A stretch of DNA of 64,000 nt from Lentzea albida (GCF_900111005.1 NZ_FOFV01000008.1:124001-188000); one strand, 5' to 3'. Counted from the first letter of the stretch, positions 27,519 to 37,422 are shown. The notes: generated from the letters alone by a model not told the origin. Translations and numbers: made by a program.

Positions 27519-27524
27519 ACGGTA
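27519..27524 (-). promoter_or_regulatory. -10 box of the second DedA gene (leaderless)
   Basis: Minus-strand TACCGT ends 7 nt before the GTG at 27511. Motif evidence only. Confidence 0.45.
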
Positions 27525-27528
27525 CAGG

Positions 27529-27723
27529 TCAGCTCAGGGTGATCACTGCGGCCACCGTGCCCGCTGCCAGGCCCAACAGCAGGGCGAGGCCCAGCACCCA
27601 CCACGCGGACATGGGTGCGGGGGCCTCGTCAGCGATTGGGACAGGTGCGACAAATCCGGCATTCGTGCTGGTCGCCTGCGCGCGCAGGGCGTCGGTCACC
27701 AGTCGCTCCGGATCGTCCGCCAT
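27529..27723 (-). CDS. Small single-span membrane protein after nagA
   Basis: 64 aa: a soluble N-terminal half (MADDPERLVTDALRAQATST) and one C-terminal membrane helix (WWVLGLALLLGLAAGTVAAVI). No signal-cleavage motif, so probably C-tail anchored with the N-terminus in the cytoplasm. It starts 4 bp after the nagA stop, implying it belongs to the ROK-nagA operon. No function known. Confidence 0.65.
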   Translation of the reverse strand: MADDPERLVTDALRAQATSTNAGFVAPVPIADEAPAPMSAWWVLGLALLLGLAAGTVAAVITLS

Positions 27724-27727
27724 CCAC

Positions 27728-28879
27728 CTAGTCCTTGACCCACTCGCCCCTGACCATCACGTCCCTCGGCTTCAATTCTGCATCGAGGACGACGAGGTCC
27801 GCAGCGAGCCCGGCCTCCAGCTTGCCCGTGTCGAGGCCGAGGAGCTCGGCGCCGCGGGTCGAGGCGGCGTGCGCGGCCTCCACGAGGGTCAGGCCGCACG
27901 AGTTCACGGCGTTGCGGAACGCCATGTCCATCGTGAGCGTGCTGCCGGCGAGGGAGGCGCCGCCGGCCAACGTCGGCACCCCGTCGACGACGCGCACCTC
28001 GAGGCCGCCGATGTCGTAGACGCCGTCGCCGACGCTCGCCGCCGCGATGGCGTCGGTGATGAGGACCGTGCGCTTCAGGCCCGCGTGACGGGCCGCGAGG
28101 CGGACGGCGGTCGGGTGCAGGTGGACCAGGTCGCAGATCAGTTCGACGGTGACGCGTTCGTCGTCCAGCAGCGCGCCGATCGGACCCGGCTCGCGGTGGT
28201 GCAGCGGGCGCATGCCGTTGAACAGGTGCGTCGCCACCGACGCGCCCGCGTCGACGGCGGGGCGGACCTGGGCCTCGGTGGCGTCGGTGTGGCCGATGGC
28301 GGCGATGACGTTGTTGTCCACGAGCTGGCGCACGGCGTGCACGGCGCCTTCGAGCTCGGGCGCGAGGGTGATCATGCGGACGGTGCCCTTGCCCGCGTCG
28401 AGCAGCTTCGTCACCGAGGTCTGCTCCGGCGGGCACAGGATCGCCGGGTCGTGCGCGCCGCAGCGGGCGGCCGACAGGAACGGGCCCTCCAGGTGGATGC
28501 CCGCGACGACGCCCTCCTGGACCAGCTCGGCCAGCGCGGAGACCTGGTCGGCCAGTTCCGGCACGGGACGCGTGACCAGCGACGCCAGCACCGTCGTGGT
28601 GCCGTGCCTGCGGTGCGCGGCCGCCGCCTTGCGGACCTTCTCGGGGTCGGGACTGGTGAACGCGGCACCGCCACCGCCGTGGCAGTGGATGTCGACGAAC
28701 CCCGGCACGATCGTGCCGCCGGCGACGTCGGTCGTCGGGCCGTCGGGCGCGGCGCCCTCACCGACCGCGGCGATCCGCCCGTCCCGGACGCTCACCCACC
28801 CGTTCTCGAGCACCCCTCCCGGCGTGACGACCCGACCACCGGTCAGGGTCACGTCGACTGGTCCACCCCACGTGCTCAT
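27728..28879 (-). CDS. nagA: N-acetylglucosamine-6-phosphate deacetylase
   Basis: 383-aa metal-dependent deacetylase that makes glucosamine-6-phosphate and acetate from GlcNAc-6-P. Motifs: PGFVDIHCHGGGG (His65/His67 metal ligands), GIHLEGPFLSAARCGAHDP with metal Glu, AIGHTDAT, ATHLFNGMRPLHHREPG and catalytic Asp in VLITDAI. Its ATG overlaps the ROK kinase stop by 1 bp (TGATG), so they are coupled. With the chitinase at 25503-26648 this forms a chitin-use region; nagB is not in the window. Confidence 0.93.
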   Translation of the reverse strand: MSTWGGPVDVTLTGGRVVTPGGVLENGWVSVRDGRIAAVGEGAAPDGPTTDVAGGTIVPGFVDIHCHGGGGAAFTSPDPEKVRKAAAAHRRHGTTTVLASLVTRPVPELADQVSALAELVQEGVVAGIHLEGPFLSAARCGAHDPAILCPPEQTSVTKLLDAGKGTVRMITLAPELEGAVHAVRQLVDNNVIAAIGHTDATEAQVRPAVDAGASVATHLFNGMRPLHHREPGPIGALLDDERVTVELICDLVHLHPTAVRLAARHAGLKRTVLITDAIAAASVGDGVYDIGGLEVRVVDGVPTLAGGASLAGSTLTMDMAFRNAVNSCGLTLVEAAHAASTRGAELLGLDTGKLEAGLAADLVVLDAELKPRDVMVRGEWVKD

Positions 28880-29787
28880 CACGCCTCCAGCGTGTCGATG
28901 GCCAGCAGCGCCGCGCCGAGGAAGCCCGCCTCGTCGCCGAGCGCCGCGAGCCGAAGCTCCGGTCGGCGCTGGAAGGCGATCAGGCCGTCCAGCCTTTCCC
29001 TCAGGGGCTCCACCAGCAGATCTCCTGCGAGTGCGAGCCCACCGCCGAGGACGACGGCCTCCGGACCGAGCAGCGTCGCCAGCACCAGGATCCCCCTGGC
29101 GAGCGCGTCCACGGCCTCGTGCCACACGGCGACTGCGTCCTGCTCCCCGTCGGCGACCCTGCGTGCGACCTCGGCGGCGCCGTTGACGGGGGTGCCGGTA
29201 CGTGCGGTGTAACGGCGGGCGATCGCCGCGGAGGACGCCACCGTCTCCACGCAGCCGATCTGGCCACAGGCGCAGGGCACGCCGTGGCCGACGTCCACGT
29301 GGCCGATCTCGCCCGCGTAGCCCCCGCCGCCGTAGATCTTCCCGTCCAGCAGCAGCGCGCCGGCGATCCCGGTGCCGATGGGCATGATCACCGCGTTGCG
29401 CAGGTCCCTGGCGGCACCCATGCGGCATTCGGCCAGGCCCGCGGCGCGCACGTCGTGCCCGAACGCGACCGGGAGCCCCAGGCGTTCGGTCATGACCTCG
29501 CTGAACGGGAACCGGTTCCACGGCAGGTTGGTCGTGTACACGCCGACGCCGTTGGTCTCGTCCACGATGCCCGGCGCCACGATCCCCACGGCGTCGATCT
29601 CGTGCTCGGAGGCGTTGGCGAGCTCCTCGACGAGCTCGCCGATGACGGCGAGGAGGGGTTCCAGCTCGCCGGGCGTCGCCCTGCGCGCGTGCTTCTCCGC
29701 CGCGACGGACTCCCGCGTTCCGGAGACCAGCGCCGCCTTGGTTTCGGTGCCACCGATGTCAACGGCGACCACGTGTCTGCGTGCCAC
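28879..29787 (-). CDS. ROK-family sugar kinase, probable N-acetylglucosamine kinase
   Basis: 302-aa ROK kinase. N-terminal ATP motif VAVDIGGTETKAAL (residues 8-20), catalytic Asp in FGHDVRAAGLAE, and the full ROK zinc motif GHVDVGHGVPCACGQIGC (162-179). Coupling to nagA strongly suggests it phosphorylates GlcNAc to GlcNAc-6-P (NagK role); glucose or mannose kinase activity is the alternative. GTG start. A dre-like site at 29818-29831 lies 31 bp upstream, predicting DasR control. Confidence 0.85.
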   Translation of the reverse strand: MARRHVVAVDIGGTETKAALVSGTRESVAAEKHARRATPGELEPLLAVIGELVEELANASEHEIDAVGIVAPGIVDETNGVGVYTTNLPWNRFPFSEVMTERLGLPVAFGHDVRAAGLAECRMGAARDLRNAVIMPIGTGIAGALLLDGKIYGGGGYAGEIGHVDVGHGVPCACGQIGCVETVASSAAIARRYTARTGTPVNGAAEVARRVADGEQDAVAVWHEAVDALARGILVLATLLGPEAVVLGGGLALAGDLLVEPLRERLDGLIAFQRRPELRLAALGDEAGFLGAALLAIDTLEA

Positions 29788-29817
29788 GGGATCTGATCCT
29801 GCGGCATGGGGGCCCTA

Positions 29818-29831
29818 TTGGTCTATACCAA
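29818..29831. promoter_or_regulatory. DasR-type dre operator of the ROK kinase-nagA operon
   Basis: TTGGTCTATACCAA differs by one core base from the dre core TGGTCTAGACCA. It lies 31-44 bp upstream of the ROK kinase GTG. A second dre site in front of the chitinase makes chance less likely. Confidence 0.75.
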
Positions 29832-29961
29832 GTACCGATTTGGGCGGGTGGTCTTACGAGCTGAAACCGCACGGAACGGTCAAAACGGCGCCGACAGGGG
29901 AAATGGGAAAGTTGCCTCACTACTCGGACGGCCGGTCCGGTGGCCTCACGAGGACGTGCTC

Positions 29962-29991
29962 GACCACCACCCGGCACGTCGGGTGGTGGTC
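29962..29991 (-). terminator. Perfect 12-bp hairpin terminator after the sigma factor
   Basis: GACCACCACCCG (29962-29973) and CGGGTGGTGGTC (29980-29991) pair perfectly around GCACGT, beginning 24 bp after the sigma factor stop. The rest of the 29832-30015 gap shows no gene. Confidence 0.75.
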
Positions 29992-30015
29992 TCCGCTGGG
30001 TGCGGCAGGGCCCGT

Positions 30016-30579
30016 TCAGCCCGCCATGATCTTCTGCAACGCGTCGAGCGCACGGGACGCCGTCGACTTCACGGTGCCCTTCGAGATACCGGTGGCCTCG
30101 GCGATCTCGGCCTCCGACAGGTCGCCGTAGTAGCGCAGCACGAGCACCTCGCGCTGGCGCGGCGGCAGCTGCTGCAACGCCTTCACGACGGCCTGGTGCT
30201 CCGCCGTCAGCATGGCGAGCGACTCGGCCGAGCGCGCGTTCGCGACGTGCGGGGGCGTGTAGTCGCGGGCCGTCTTGCGCCGGCGCAGCACGCTGCGGGA
30301 ACCGTTGACCACGGCCGTGCGGAGGTACCCGACGGCCGCCTGGGCGTCGCGGAGGCCCTTCCAGTTGCGGTGCAGGCCGGTGAACGCCTCCTGGACCACG
30401 TCCTCGGCGGTCGCGGGCTCGTCCACGAGCAGCAGCGCGAGCCTGATGAGGCGCATGCGGTGCTGCTTGTACAGGTCTTCGAGCGTGAGCGGCCCTGTGG
30501 GAGGTCCTGCGACGCCGTCCTTGATTCGCAGGTTGGTCAGGGTGTCCTGCACGGTGCGCGGGGTTTCTTCGCCAACCAC
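30016..30579 (-). CDS. ECF sigma factor (SigE-like family)
   Basis: 187 aa with sigma-70 region 2 (LEDLYKQHRMRLIRLALLLVDEPATAEDVVQEAF) and region 4 HTH (LPPRQREVLVLRYYGDLSEAEIAEATGISKGTVKSTASRALDAL split across residues 140-185). It lacks region 1.1/3, as in extracytoplasmic-function sigmas of the actinobacterial SigE-family. No anti-sigma gene is adjacent, so the signal is unknown. GTG start 8 nt after a TACCGT -10 box suggests a leaderless transcript. Confidence 0.88.
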   Translation of the reverse strand: MVGEETPRTVQDTLTNLRIKDGVAGPPTGPLTLEDLYKQHRMRLIRLALLLVDEPATAEDVVQEAFTGLHRNWKGLRDAQAAVGYLRTAVVNGSRSVLRRRKTARDYTPPHVANARSAESLAMLTAEHQAVVKALQQLPPRQREVLVLRYYGDLSEAEIAEATGISKGTVKSTASRALDALQKIMAG

Positions 30580-30587
30580 GATGTAGG

Positions 30588-30593
30588 ACGGTA
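30588..30593 (-). promoter_or_regulatory. -10 box of the ECF sigma gene (near-leaderless)
   Basis: Minus-strand TACCGT ends 8 nt before the GTG at 30579. Motif evidence only. Confidence 0.45.
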
Positions 30594-30607
30594 CCGGTCA
30601 GCTTCAC

Positions 30608-30613
30608 TACGGT
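30608..30613 (+). promoter_or_regulatory. -10 box of the YciI-like gene (leaderless)
   Basis: TACGGT ends 6 nt before the ATG at 30620; it is divergent from the sigma gene promoter 15 bp away. Confidence 0.5.
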
Positions 30614-30619
30614 GGAGGC

Positions 30620-30901
30620 ATGGCCCGTTTTGCAGTCGAATTGGTGTTCGGTCCGGACCGTGAGAAGCGTCTCGCAGTACGCCCCGAGCACCGCGAGTAC
30701 ATCGCGTCCCTCGTCGAGAAGGGCGTGATCCTGGCCTCGGGACCGTACGCCGACGACGCCGGCGCGTTGATCATCTACGAGGCGGCGGACGAGGCGGCGG
30801 TGAAGGAGATCATCGCCGCCGACCCGTACACGCCCGCCGGCGTGGCCGAGTGGACCATCCGCGAGTGGAATGCGCTGATGGGCCCCTGGGTCACCGGCTA
30901 G
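30620..30901 (+). CDS. YciI-family protein
   Basis: 93 aa, ferredoxin-like dimeric alpha-beta fold: VELVFGPDREKRLAVRPEHREYI, VEKGVILASGPYADDAGALIIYEA with the conserved Gly-Pro-Tyr, and ADPYTPAGVAEWTIREWN. Family members may be small enzymes or ligand binders; function unresolved. Divergent from the ECF sigma factor (40 bp between starts). Overlaps the convergent SDR by 11 bp (TCACCGGCTAG). Confidence 0.85.
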   Translation: MARFAVELVFGPDREKRLAVRPEHREYIASLVEKGVILASGPYADDAGALIIYEAADEAAVKEIIAADPYTPAGVAEWTIREWNALMGPWVTG

Positions 30902-31742
30902 CGGCCTGTCCGCCCGGCCCGACCAGGCCCGACGTGTCGCTCGCGGCCATCTGCCTGTCGGCGTCGGCCACCTCCTCGACCGACTGGCGGTCCACGACGA
31001 ACGGCGTGAACGCGCGGAAGTACTTCAGAGCGCCGACCCAGCCGGGGACGTGGACCGCCCTCGCCCGCTTCTCGATGCCCTTCACCACGGCCCTGCCGAC
31101 GTCGCGGACCGGGTACTTCTTGCCGGCGAGGCCCGGCATGCCCTTGCGCAGCTTGCCGAAGACCGGGTGCTCGTCGGCGCTGTTGACCATGTCCGTGGAG
31201 ATCCACGAGAAGTACGCCGTGCCGACGTCCACGCCCAGGTGCCTGACCTCGGCCCGCAGGCTGTCAGCAAACGCTTCGCAGCCCGCCTTGGCCGCCGAGT
31301 AGGCCGCGTTGCCGGGGATGTGCACGATCGCGGCCAGCGACGACACGACCAGGCAGTAGCCGCGGGTCTTGATCAGGTGCGGCAGCGCCGTGCGGACCGT
31401 GCGCCACACACCGAGCAGATTCACCTCGATGACCCGTTCGAACGCCTTGGGGTCCATCGAGCGCACGAACCCGGTGGCCGCGATGCCCGCGTTCGCCACC
31501 ACCACGTCGATGCCGCCGAAGTGCTCGGCGACCTCGGTCATGACCCGGTCGAGCACGTCCCAGTCGGTGACGTCGGCTTCCCACGCCTTGCCGCCGGTCT
31601 CCCGCGCGACCTCTTCGAGCTGGGCTTTCTCGAGCCCGACGAGTGCGAGACGAGCCCCGCGCCCGGCCAGTTGCCTCGCCACCTCGGCGCCGATGCCCCT
31701 GGCCGCGCCGGTGATCAGTACCACCTTGCCCGTGACGTCCAT
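30891..31742 (-). CDS. Short-chain dehydrogenase/reductase
   Basis: 283-aa classical SDR: LITGAARGIGAEVARQLAGRGARL (TGxxxGIG), VVANAGIAATG, LVVSSLAAIVHI with catalytic Ser, and AYSAAKAGCEAF with Tyr/Lys. Then WISTDMVNSADEHPVFGKLRKGM. Resembles acyl/steroid-type SDRs with a C-terminal extension, but substrate is unknown. ATG 31742 preferred over GTG 31751, which lies inside the TACCGT box. Confidence 0.87.
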   Translation of the reverse strand: MDVTGKVVLITGAARGIGAEVARQLAGRGARLALVGLEKAQLEEVARETGGKAWEADVTDWDVLDRVMTEVAEHFGGIDVVVANAGIAATGFVRSMDPKAFERVIEVNLLGVWRTVRTALPHLIKTRGYCLVVSSLAAIVHIPGNAAYSAAKAGCEAFADSLRAEVRHLGVDVGTAYFSWISTDMVNSADEHPVFGKLRKGMPGLAGKKYPVRDVGRAVVKGIEKRARAVHVPGWVGALKYFRAFTPFVVDRQSVEEVADADRQMAASDTSGLVGPGGQAASR

Positions 31743-31749
31743 GCCCGTC

Positions 31750-31755
31750 ACGGTA
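31750..31755 (-). promoter_or_regulatory. -10 box of the 30891-31742 SDR (leaderless)
   Basis: Minus-strand TACCGT ends 7 nt before the ATG at 31742. Confidence 0.5.
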
Positions 31756-31787
31756 ACGCAACCTACTCCCGGTAAGCTACTGGCAAG

Positions 31788-32714
<927 letters not shown>

Positions 32715-32720
32715 ACTGCG

Positions 32721-32726
32721 AAGGTA
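32721..32726 (-). promoter_or_regulatory. -10 box of the aldo/keto reductase (leaderless)
   Basis: Minus-strand TACCTT ends 6 nt before the ATG at 32714. Confidence 0.5.
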
Positions 32727-32751
32727 GTCCGCCGCGACGATTGGGGTTCGC

Positions 32752-33534
32752 ATGCTGGGAACGTTCGGAGTCTGGGGCTCGCACTACGAGTGGGCGCCGA
32801 AGCTCGGTGAGATCGCGGAGCTCGAAGCCCTCGGCTACAGCGCCTTCTGGATCGGCGCCTCGCCGGACATCGCCCTGGTCGAGCAGGCGTTGAACGCCAC
32901 CGAGTCGATCACCATCGCCACCGGCATCACCAACGTCTGGCAGACCGAGCCCGAGGCCGTCTCCGCCGAGTTCCACCGGTTGGCGAGCGACAGGTTCCTG
33001 CTCGGCGTCGGCATCGGCCACCGGCAGCTCGACCAGGCCTACGAGAAGCCGTACGCCAAGCTCGTGGGCTACCTCGACCGCCTCGACGTGCCGACCGACC
33101 GGCTCGTGCTGGCCGCGCTCGGCCCGAAGGTGCTGCAGCTCTCCGCGGACCGGACCGCCGGCGCCCACCCGTACCTCGTGCCGGTCGAGCACACCGCCGA
33201 AGCGCGCAAGGTGCTCGGGGACAAGCTCCTGGCGCCCGAGGTCACGGTGGTCGTCGAGGAGGACCCGGACGCTGCGCGGGCCATCGCCCGTGAGCAGCTG
33301 GCGCTCTACTTCACGCTCACGAACTACGTGAACAACTGGCGCCGGTACGGGTTCTCCGAGGAGGACGTGAAGGGTTCGGACCGGCTCATCGACGCGCTGG
33401 TCGCGCACGGCAGCCCGGACCAGGTGGCCGCGAAGCTGCAGGCGCACGTCGACGCGGGTGCCGACCACGTGGCCGTCCAGTCTCTGAACGGCCACTACGC
33501 GGAACTGGCCGGAGCCCTGGGGCTCAGGCGCTGA
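32752..33534 (+). CDS. LLM-class F420-dependent oxidoreductase
   Basis: 260 aa luciferase-like monooxygenase fold: MLGTFGVWGSHYEWAPKLGE, IGASPDIALVEQALNATESITIATGITNVWQ, and LLGVGIGHRQLDQAYEKPYAKL with the GIGHR cofactor segment typical of F420 enzymes (TIGR03620-like group). It is 37 bp from the divergent aldo/keto reductase. Actinomycetes commonly carry many such reductases; substrate unknown. Convergent 11-bp overlap (TCAGGCGCTGA) with the DUF427 gene. Confidence 0.85.
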   Translation: MLGTFGVWGSHYEWAPKLGEIAELEALGYSAFWIGASPDIALVEQALNATESITIATGITNVWQTEPEAVSAEFHRLASDRFLLGVGIGHRQLDQAYEKPYAKLVGYLDRLDVPTDRLVLAALGPKVLQLSADRTAGAHPYLVPVEHTAEARKVLGDKLLAPEVTVVVEEDPDAARAIAREQLALYFTLTNYVNNWRRYGFSEEDVKGSDRLIDALVAHGSPDQVAAKLQAHVDAGADHVAVQSLNGHYAELAGALGLRR

Positions 33535-33808
33535 TCTCGACGCCCTTCCAGAACGCCACGCGGCCCTTGATCTCCGCCGCCGCTTCCTTCGGCTCGGCGT
33601 AGTACCAGGCCGCGTTGGTGTTCTCGGACCCGTCGACCTGCAACGAGAAGTAGTTCGCGTCGCCCTTCCACGGGCAGTGGGAGGTGTGGTCGGTGGGCTT
33701 GAGGACATCCGGGTCGACGGACTCCAGGGGGAAGTAGTGGTTGCCCTCGACGACGACCGTGTCGTCGCTCGAGGCGATGATCTTGCCGTTCCACTTCGCG
33801 GTTGCCAT
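33524..33808 (-). CDS. DUF427-family protein
   Basis: 94 aa: MATAKWNGKIIASSDDTVVVEGNHYFP, then TDHTSHCPWKGDANYFSLQVDG, conserved in DUF427 (the HCPWKG motif is diagnostic), and NAAWYYAEPKEAAAEIKGRVAFW. Small beta-barrel protein, function not known. ATG 33808 fits family starts; an in-frame extension to 33892 adds an unlike N-terminus and is rejected. Confidence 0.9.
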   Translation of the reverse strand: MATAKWNGKIIASSDDTVVVEGNHYFPLESVDPDVLKPTDHTSHCPWKGDANYFSLQVDGSENTNAAWYYAEPKEAAAEIKGRVAFWKGVEISA

Positions 33809-33965
33809 GTCTTCCAGTGTGCCCTTACCGGCGAGTAGTGCAGATCGGCTGGTCAGCTCGTACTTGATCGATCCTCCTGTGAGGGCGGCCACTGTTACGG
33901 CCCCGTGACACCGGCTCGTAGGATGCGGGGCGACACCCGTTCAGGGCGCCTGAGGAGGACCACCG

Positions 33966-35000
<1,035 letters not shown>

Positions 35001-35014
35001 CACGTTTCGCGAGG

Positions 35015-35043
35015 AAGGCCCCCGGTCTCGCGCCGGGGGCCTT
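35015..35043 (+). terminator. Intrinsic terminator after fba
   Basis: AAGGCCCCCGG and CCGGGGGCCTT pair perfectly around TCTCGCG (11-bp stem, 7-nt loop), followed by a T-rich run (TCGCTTTG), 15 bp after the fba stop. It also lies just past the stop of the convergent NmrA gene. Confidence 0.85.
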
Positions 35044-35051
35044 TCGCTTTG

Positions 35052-35879
35052 TCAGCGGAACGCCTCGACGTGGCGGGCGACCCAGTCGGCGAACGTGCGC
35101 GGGGCGCGGCCGAGGACCTTCTCGACGTCCGGGCTCACCACCACCTCGTCGGGCGTGGGCGCCCCCAGGATGTCCAGGGTGTCGTCGGCGAGCTCGCCCG
35201 GCATGAGCTGCTCCAGGCCCGCCTTCGCCTCGGCGCGGGTGAGCTCGTGGAACCGCACGGGTTCGCCGAGCGCGTCCGCGATCGCCTCCGCCTGCTGCCG
35301 TGGCGTGATCACCTCCGGCCCGGTGAGCTCCAGGACGCCGTTCCTGTCGCTGAGCAGGGCGGTGGCCGCGACCTCGGCGATATCCGCCGGGTCGATGACC
35401 GGCACCCCGGTGTCGCCGAACGGTGCGGCGACGGTCCGCTGGGCGCGGACCGACTCGGCCCACCACAGCGCGTTGGACGCGAACCCGCCGGGCCGCAGGA
35501 CGGCCCAGTCGAGGCCGGACTCGCGCAGCACGTCCTCCAGTGCGCGCAGCTCGACCCGCGTCGTGCCGAACGGCCTGGTCCGCACACCCAGCGACGACAG
35601 CAGCACCACCCGGCCCACCCCGTGCGCGACGGCCCGTTCGACCAGCTGGACGGGACTGGCCCCGACGGCGTGCAGGTCTCCGGACAGCAGCAGGAACAAC
35701 GCCTTCGCGCCCTTCAGGTCCAGGCTGTGCGGATCGGAGAGGTCCGCCACCTGGTGCCGCACGCCGTCCGGCACCTCCGCCGCGTGCCGGGACACGGCCA
35801 CCACCTGCTCGCCGGCCTCCGCCAACGCCCTGGTCAGCGGCCTGCCGACGTTCCCGGTCGCACCGGTTACCACGATCAT
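35052..35879 (-). CDS. NmrA-like NAD(P)-binding protein
   Basis: 275 aa of the atypical SDR NmrA/TMR group: VVTGATGNVGRPLTRALAEAG (dinucleotide loop), VRHQVADLSDPHSL, VVLLSSLGVRT, WAVLRPGGFASNALWW, then VIDPADIAEVAATALLSD and VLELTGPEVITPRQQAEAI. Similar proteins act as quinone/redox sensors or reductases. Divergent from the HxlR regulator across a palindrome region (35923-35953) and probably its target. ATG 35879; the upstream in-frame extension is rejected. Confidence 0.85.
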   Translation of the reverse strand: MIVVTGATGNVGRPLTRALAEAGEQVVAVSRHAAEVPDGVRHQVADLSDPHSLDLKGAKALFLLLSGDLHAVGASPVQLVERAVAHGVGRVVLLSSLGVRTRPFGTTRVELRALEDVLRESGLDWAVLRPGGFASNALWWAESVRAQRTVAAPFGDTGVPVIDPADIAEVAATALLSDRNGVLELTGPEVITPRQQAEAIADALGEPVRFHELTRAEAKAGLEQLMPGELADDTLDILGAPTPDEVVVSPDVEKVLGRAPRTFADWVARHVEAFR

Positions 35880-35922
35880 GTCCAGCTCCTTCGTCGATGT
35901 GGGCACGACGCTAGGAACCGGG

Positions 35923-35953
35923 CTTACATTTCGTAAGGACGTACCTCTGGGTA
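35923..35953. promoter_or_regulatory. HxlR-type operator region
   Basis: CTTAC-N5-GTAAG (35923-35937) is a perfect spaced palindrome, followed by TACC-N4-GGTA (35942-35953), whose last bases merge with the HxlR -10 box TAAGCT (35952-35957). GTAAG recurs as a direct repeat. Position between divergent nmrA-like and HxlR genes suggests autoregulation. Confidence 0.6.
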
Positions 35954-35957
35954 AGCT
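35952..35957 (+). promoter_or_regulatory. -10 box of the HxlR gene (leaderless)
   Basis: TAAGCT ends 6 nt before the ATG at 35964. Confidence 0.45.
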
Positions 35958-35963
35958 CCGGAC

Positions 35964-36335
35964 ATGGCGGTCGGAGCTCAGTTCACGCGCCCCGAGAACA
36001 ACGGGCGCTATGACGTGTTTCACACCAACTGCCCCGCGCGCGAGATGGTCGACCACGTCACCAGCCGCTGGGGCATCTGGGTGCTGATCTCGTTGCAGAC
36101 CAACGACCTGAGGTTCTTCGAGCTGCGCGACGGCATCCAGGGCATCAGCGAGAAGATGCTGTCCCAGACGTTGCGCGGCCTCGTCGACGACGGCCTGATC
36201 TGGCGCAGGGTGGAGCCGACGACCCCGCCCCAGGTCACCTACGGGTTGACCGAGTTCGGGCGGGACGTCGGCGAGCCGCTGGCCGACCTGTTCGGCCGGA
36301 TCACGACGCGGCTGGCAGCCCGGCTCGAGGCGTGA
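35964..36335 (+). CDS. HxlR-family transcriptional regulator
   Basis: 123-aa winged-helix regulator: CPAREMVDHVTSRWGIWVLISL, LRFFELRDGIQGISEKMLSQTLRGLVDDGLIWR, TTPPQVTYGLTEFGRDV. The conserved Cys near residue 23 (TNCPAR) is the sensing cysteine in redox-responsive HxlR/QorR/YodB-type proteins, and the divergent NmrA-like reductase fits a quinone or electrophile response. Its 3' end overlaps the convergent membrane protein by 35 bp. Confidence 0.9.
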   Translation: MAVGAQFTRPENNGRYDVFHTNCPAREMVDHVTSRWGIWVLISLQTNDLRFFELRDGIQGISEKMLSQTLRGLVDDGLIWRRVEPTTPPQVTYGLTEFGRDVGEPLADLFGRITTRLAARLEA

Positions 36336-37422
36336 CGCCGGCGAGGCGGCGGTGGACCAGCAGGTCCCCGGCCGTCCACAGCACCGCCAGCAGCACGGCC
36401 GTGACCGCCGCCGACGAGAACGAGATCGGCGGCCCCCACAGGTACTCCTGCTGGAACCAGATCCCGACGTACCCGACCGTCGTGACGGCCGCCGACCCCA
36501 GCACCGCCTTGGCGGGCGTCGGCATGTCGACGGCGTGCGCCGCGTCGATCGCGAGCCCGACCAGCACCAGGAACAGCGGCACCGCGGACTTCGGGAAGTC
36601 GATCCCGGCCAGCAAGGGCCAGATCAGGCAGCGGTAGGCGACATATCCGCCGACGACCGCCGTGGCCGCCCACTTCTTGTCGATCGTCCTGCGCGCGATG
36701 ACGAGCACGATCGCCGCTGCGACCAGTCCCCACACGGGGTAGACCCAGTCCGCGATGGGCAGGGCGAAGTTCACGACCGCCTCCCGCCCGACCGGGACGC
36801 CGAGCTGGTCGGCCGCGAACTGCAACAGGATCGGCTCGGCCTCGGGCCGTCCGCTGTCGTACGCCTGCAACGCGCGCACGCCGTACTCCTGGTGCTGGTT
36901 GGGGAACCAGACGTTCTCCAGGAAGAAGAACCACAGCGCCGCAAGCCCCAGCGTCCTGCCCCTGCCTTCGGGGTAGTTCTTCATCCACCCGCGGATCGCG
37001 CCGGCCAGCATCACGGCCGTACCGAGGTACAGCAGCGCGTGCGACCCGCTCCAACTGGTGATGTCGAGTCCGTTGACCCGGTGGTTGATGACGTCGATCG
37101 GCAGCGCGATCAGAAAGATCCCCGACCCGACCTGCATCAACCGGATCGTCGGCTTGTCGCCGCCGTACCCGGTGAACGTGTGGAACAACGTCAGCCCGAC
37201 CACGATCACCGTGCCGACCGTGTTGATCAGATGCGGCGGCGCGAGGTCGTCGCGCAACCACTTGAAGTGCCACGAGACGTCCCACGACGACCCGATCAGT
37301 TTCAGCAGCAGACCGACGAGCCACCACTGGTAGAGCCGCTTCGTGAGCGCCGCCGGTGTCTCCCTGCCCGGCGCGCCCCGCTCCCAGTAGAGGTCCCGGA
37401 ACTGCCTTGCCCCCTGAATCAT
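36301..37422 (-). CDS. Multi-span membrane protein of unknown function
   Basis: 373 aa with about nine predicted membrane helices (WWLVGLLLKLIGSSW, LINTVGTVIVVGLTLFHTF, LGTAVMLAGAIRGW, LGLAALWFFFLENVWFP and others) and conserved-looking loops with His/Trp (SWDVSWHFKWLRDDLAPPH, SHALLYLG). The His/Trp loops remind me of uncharacterised actinobacterial membrane proteins but I cannot name a domain. ATG 37422 (MIQGARQFRDLYW) chosen; the in-frame extension to 37560 enters another gene's region. No operon partner. Confidence 0.75.
   Translation of the reverse strand: MIQGARQFRDLYWERGAPGRETPAALTKRLYQWWLVGLLLKLIGSSWDVSWHFKWLRDDLAPPHLINTVGTVIVVGLTLFHTFTGYGGDKPTIRLMQVGSGIFLIALPIDVINHRVNGLDITSWSGSHALLYLGTAVMLAGAIRGWMKNYPEGRGRTLGLAALWFFFLENVWFPNQHQEYGVRALQAYDSGRPEAEPILLQFAADQLGVPVGREAVVNFALPIADWVYPVWGLVAAAIVLVIARRTIDKKWAATAVVGGYVAYRCLIWPLLAGIDFPKSAVPLFLVLVGLAIDAAHAVDMPTPAKAVLGSAAVTTVGYVGIWFQQEYLWGPPISFSSAAVTAVLLAVLWTAGDLLVHRRLAGVTPRAGLPAAS

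Noticed and set aside
26786..29212. Long plus-strand open frame opposite DedA-nagA-ROK
   Set aside because: No recognisable domain; real genes with motifs lie on the minus strand.
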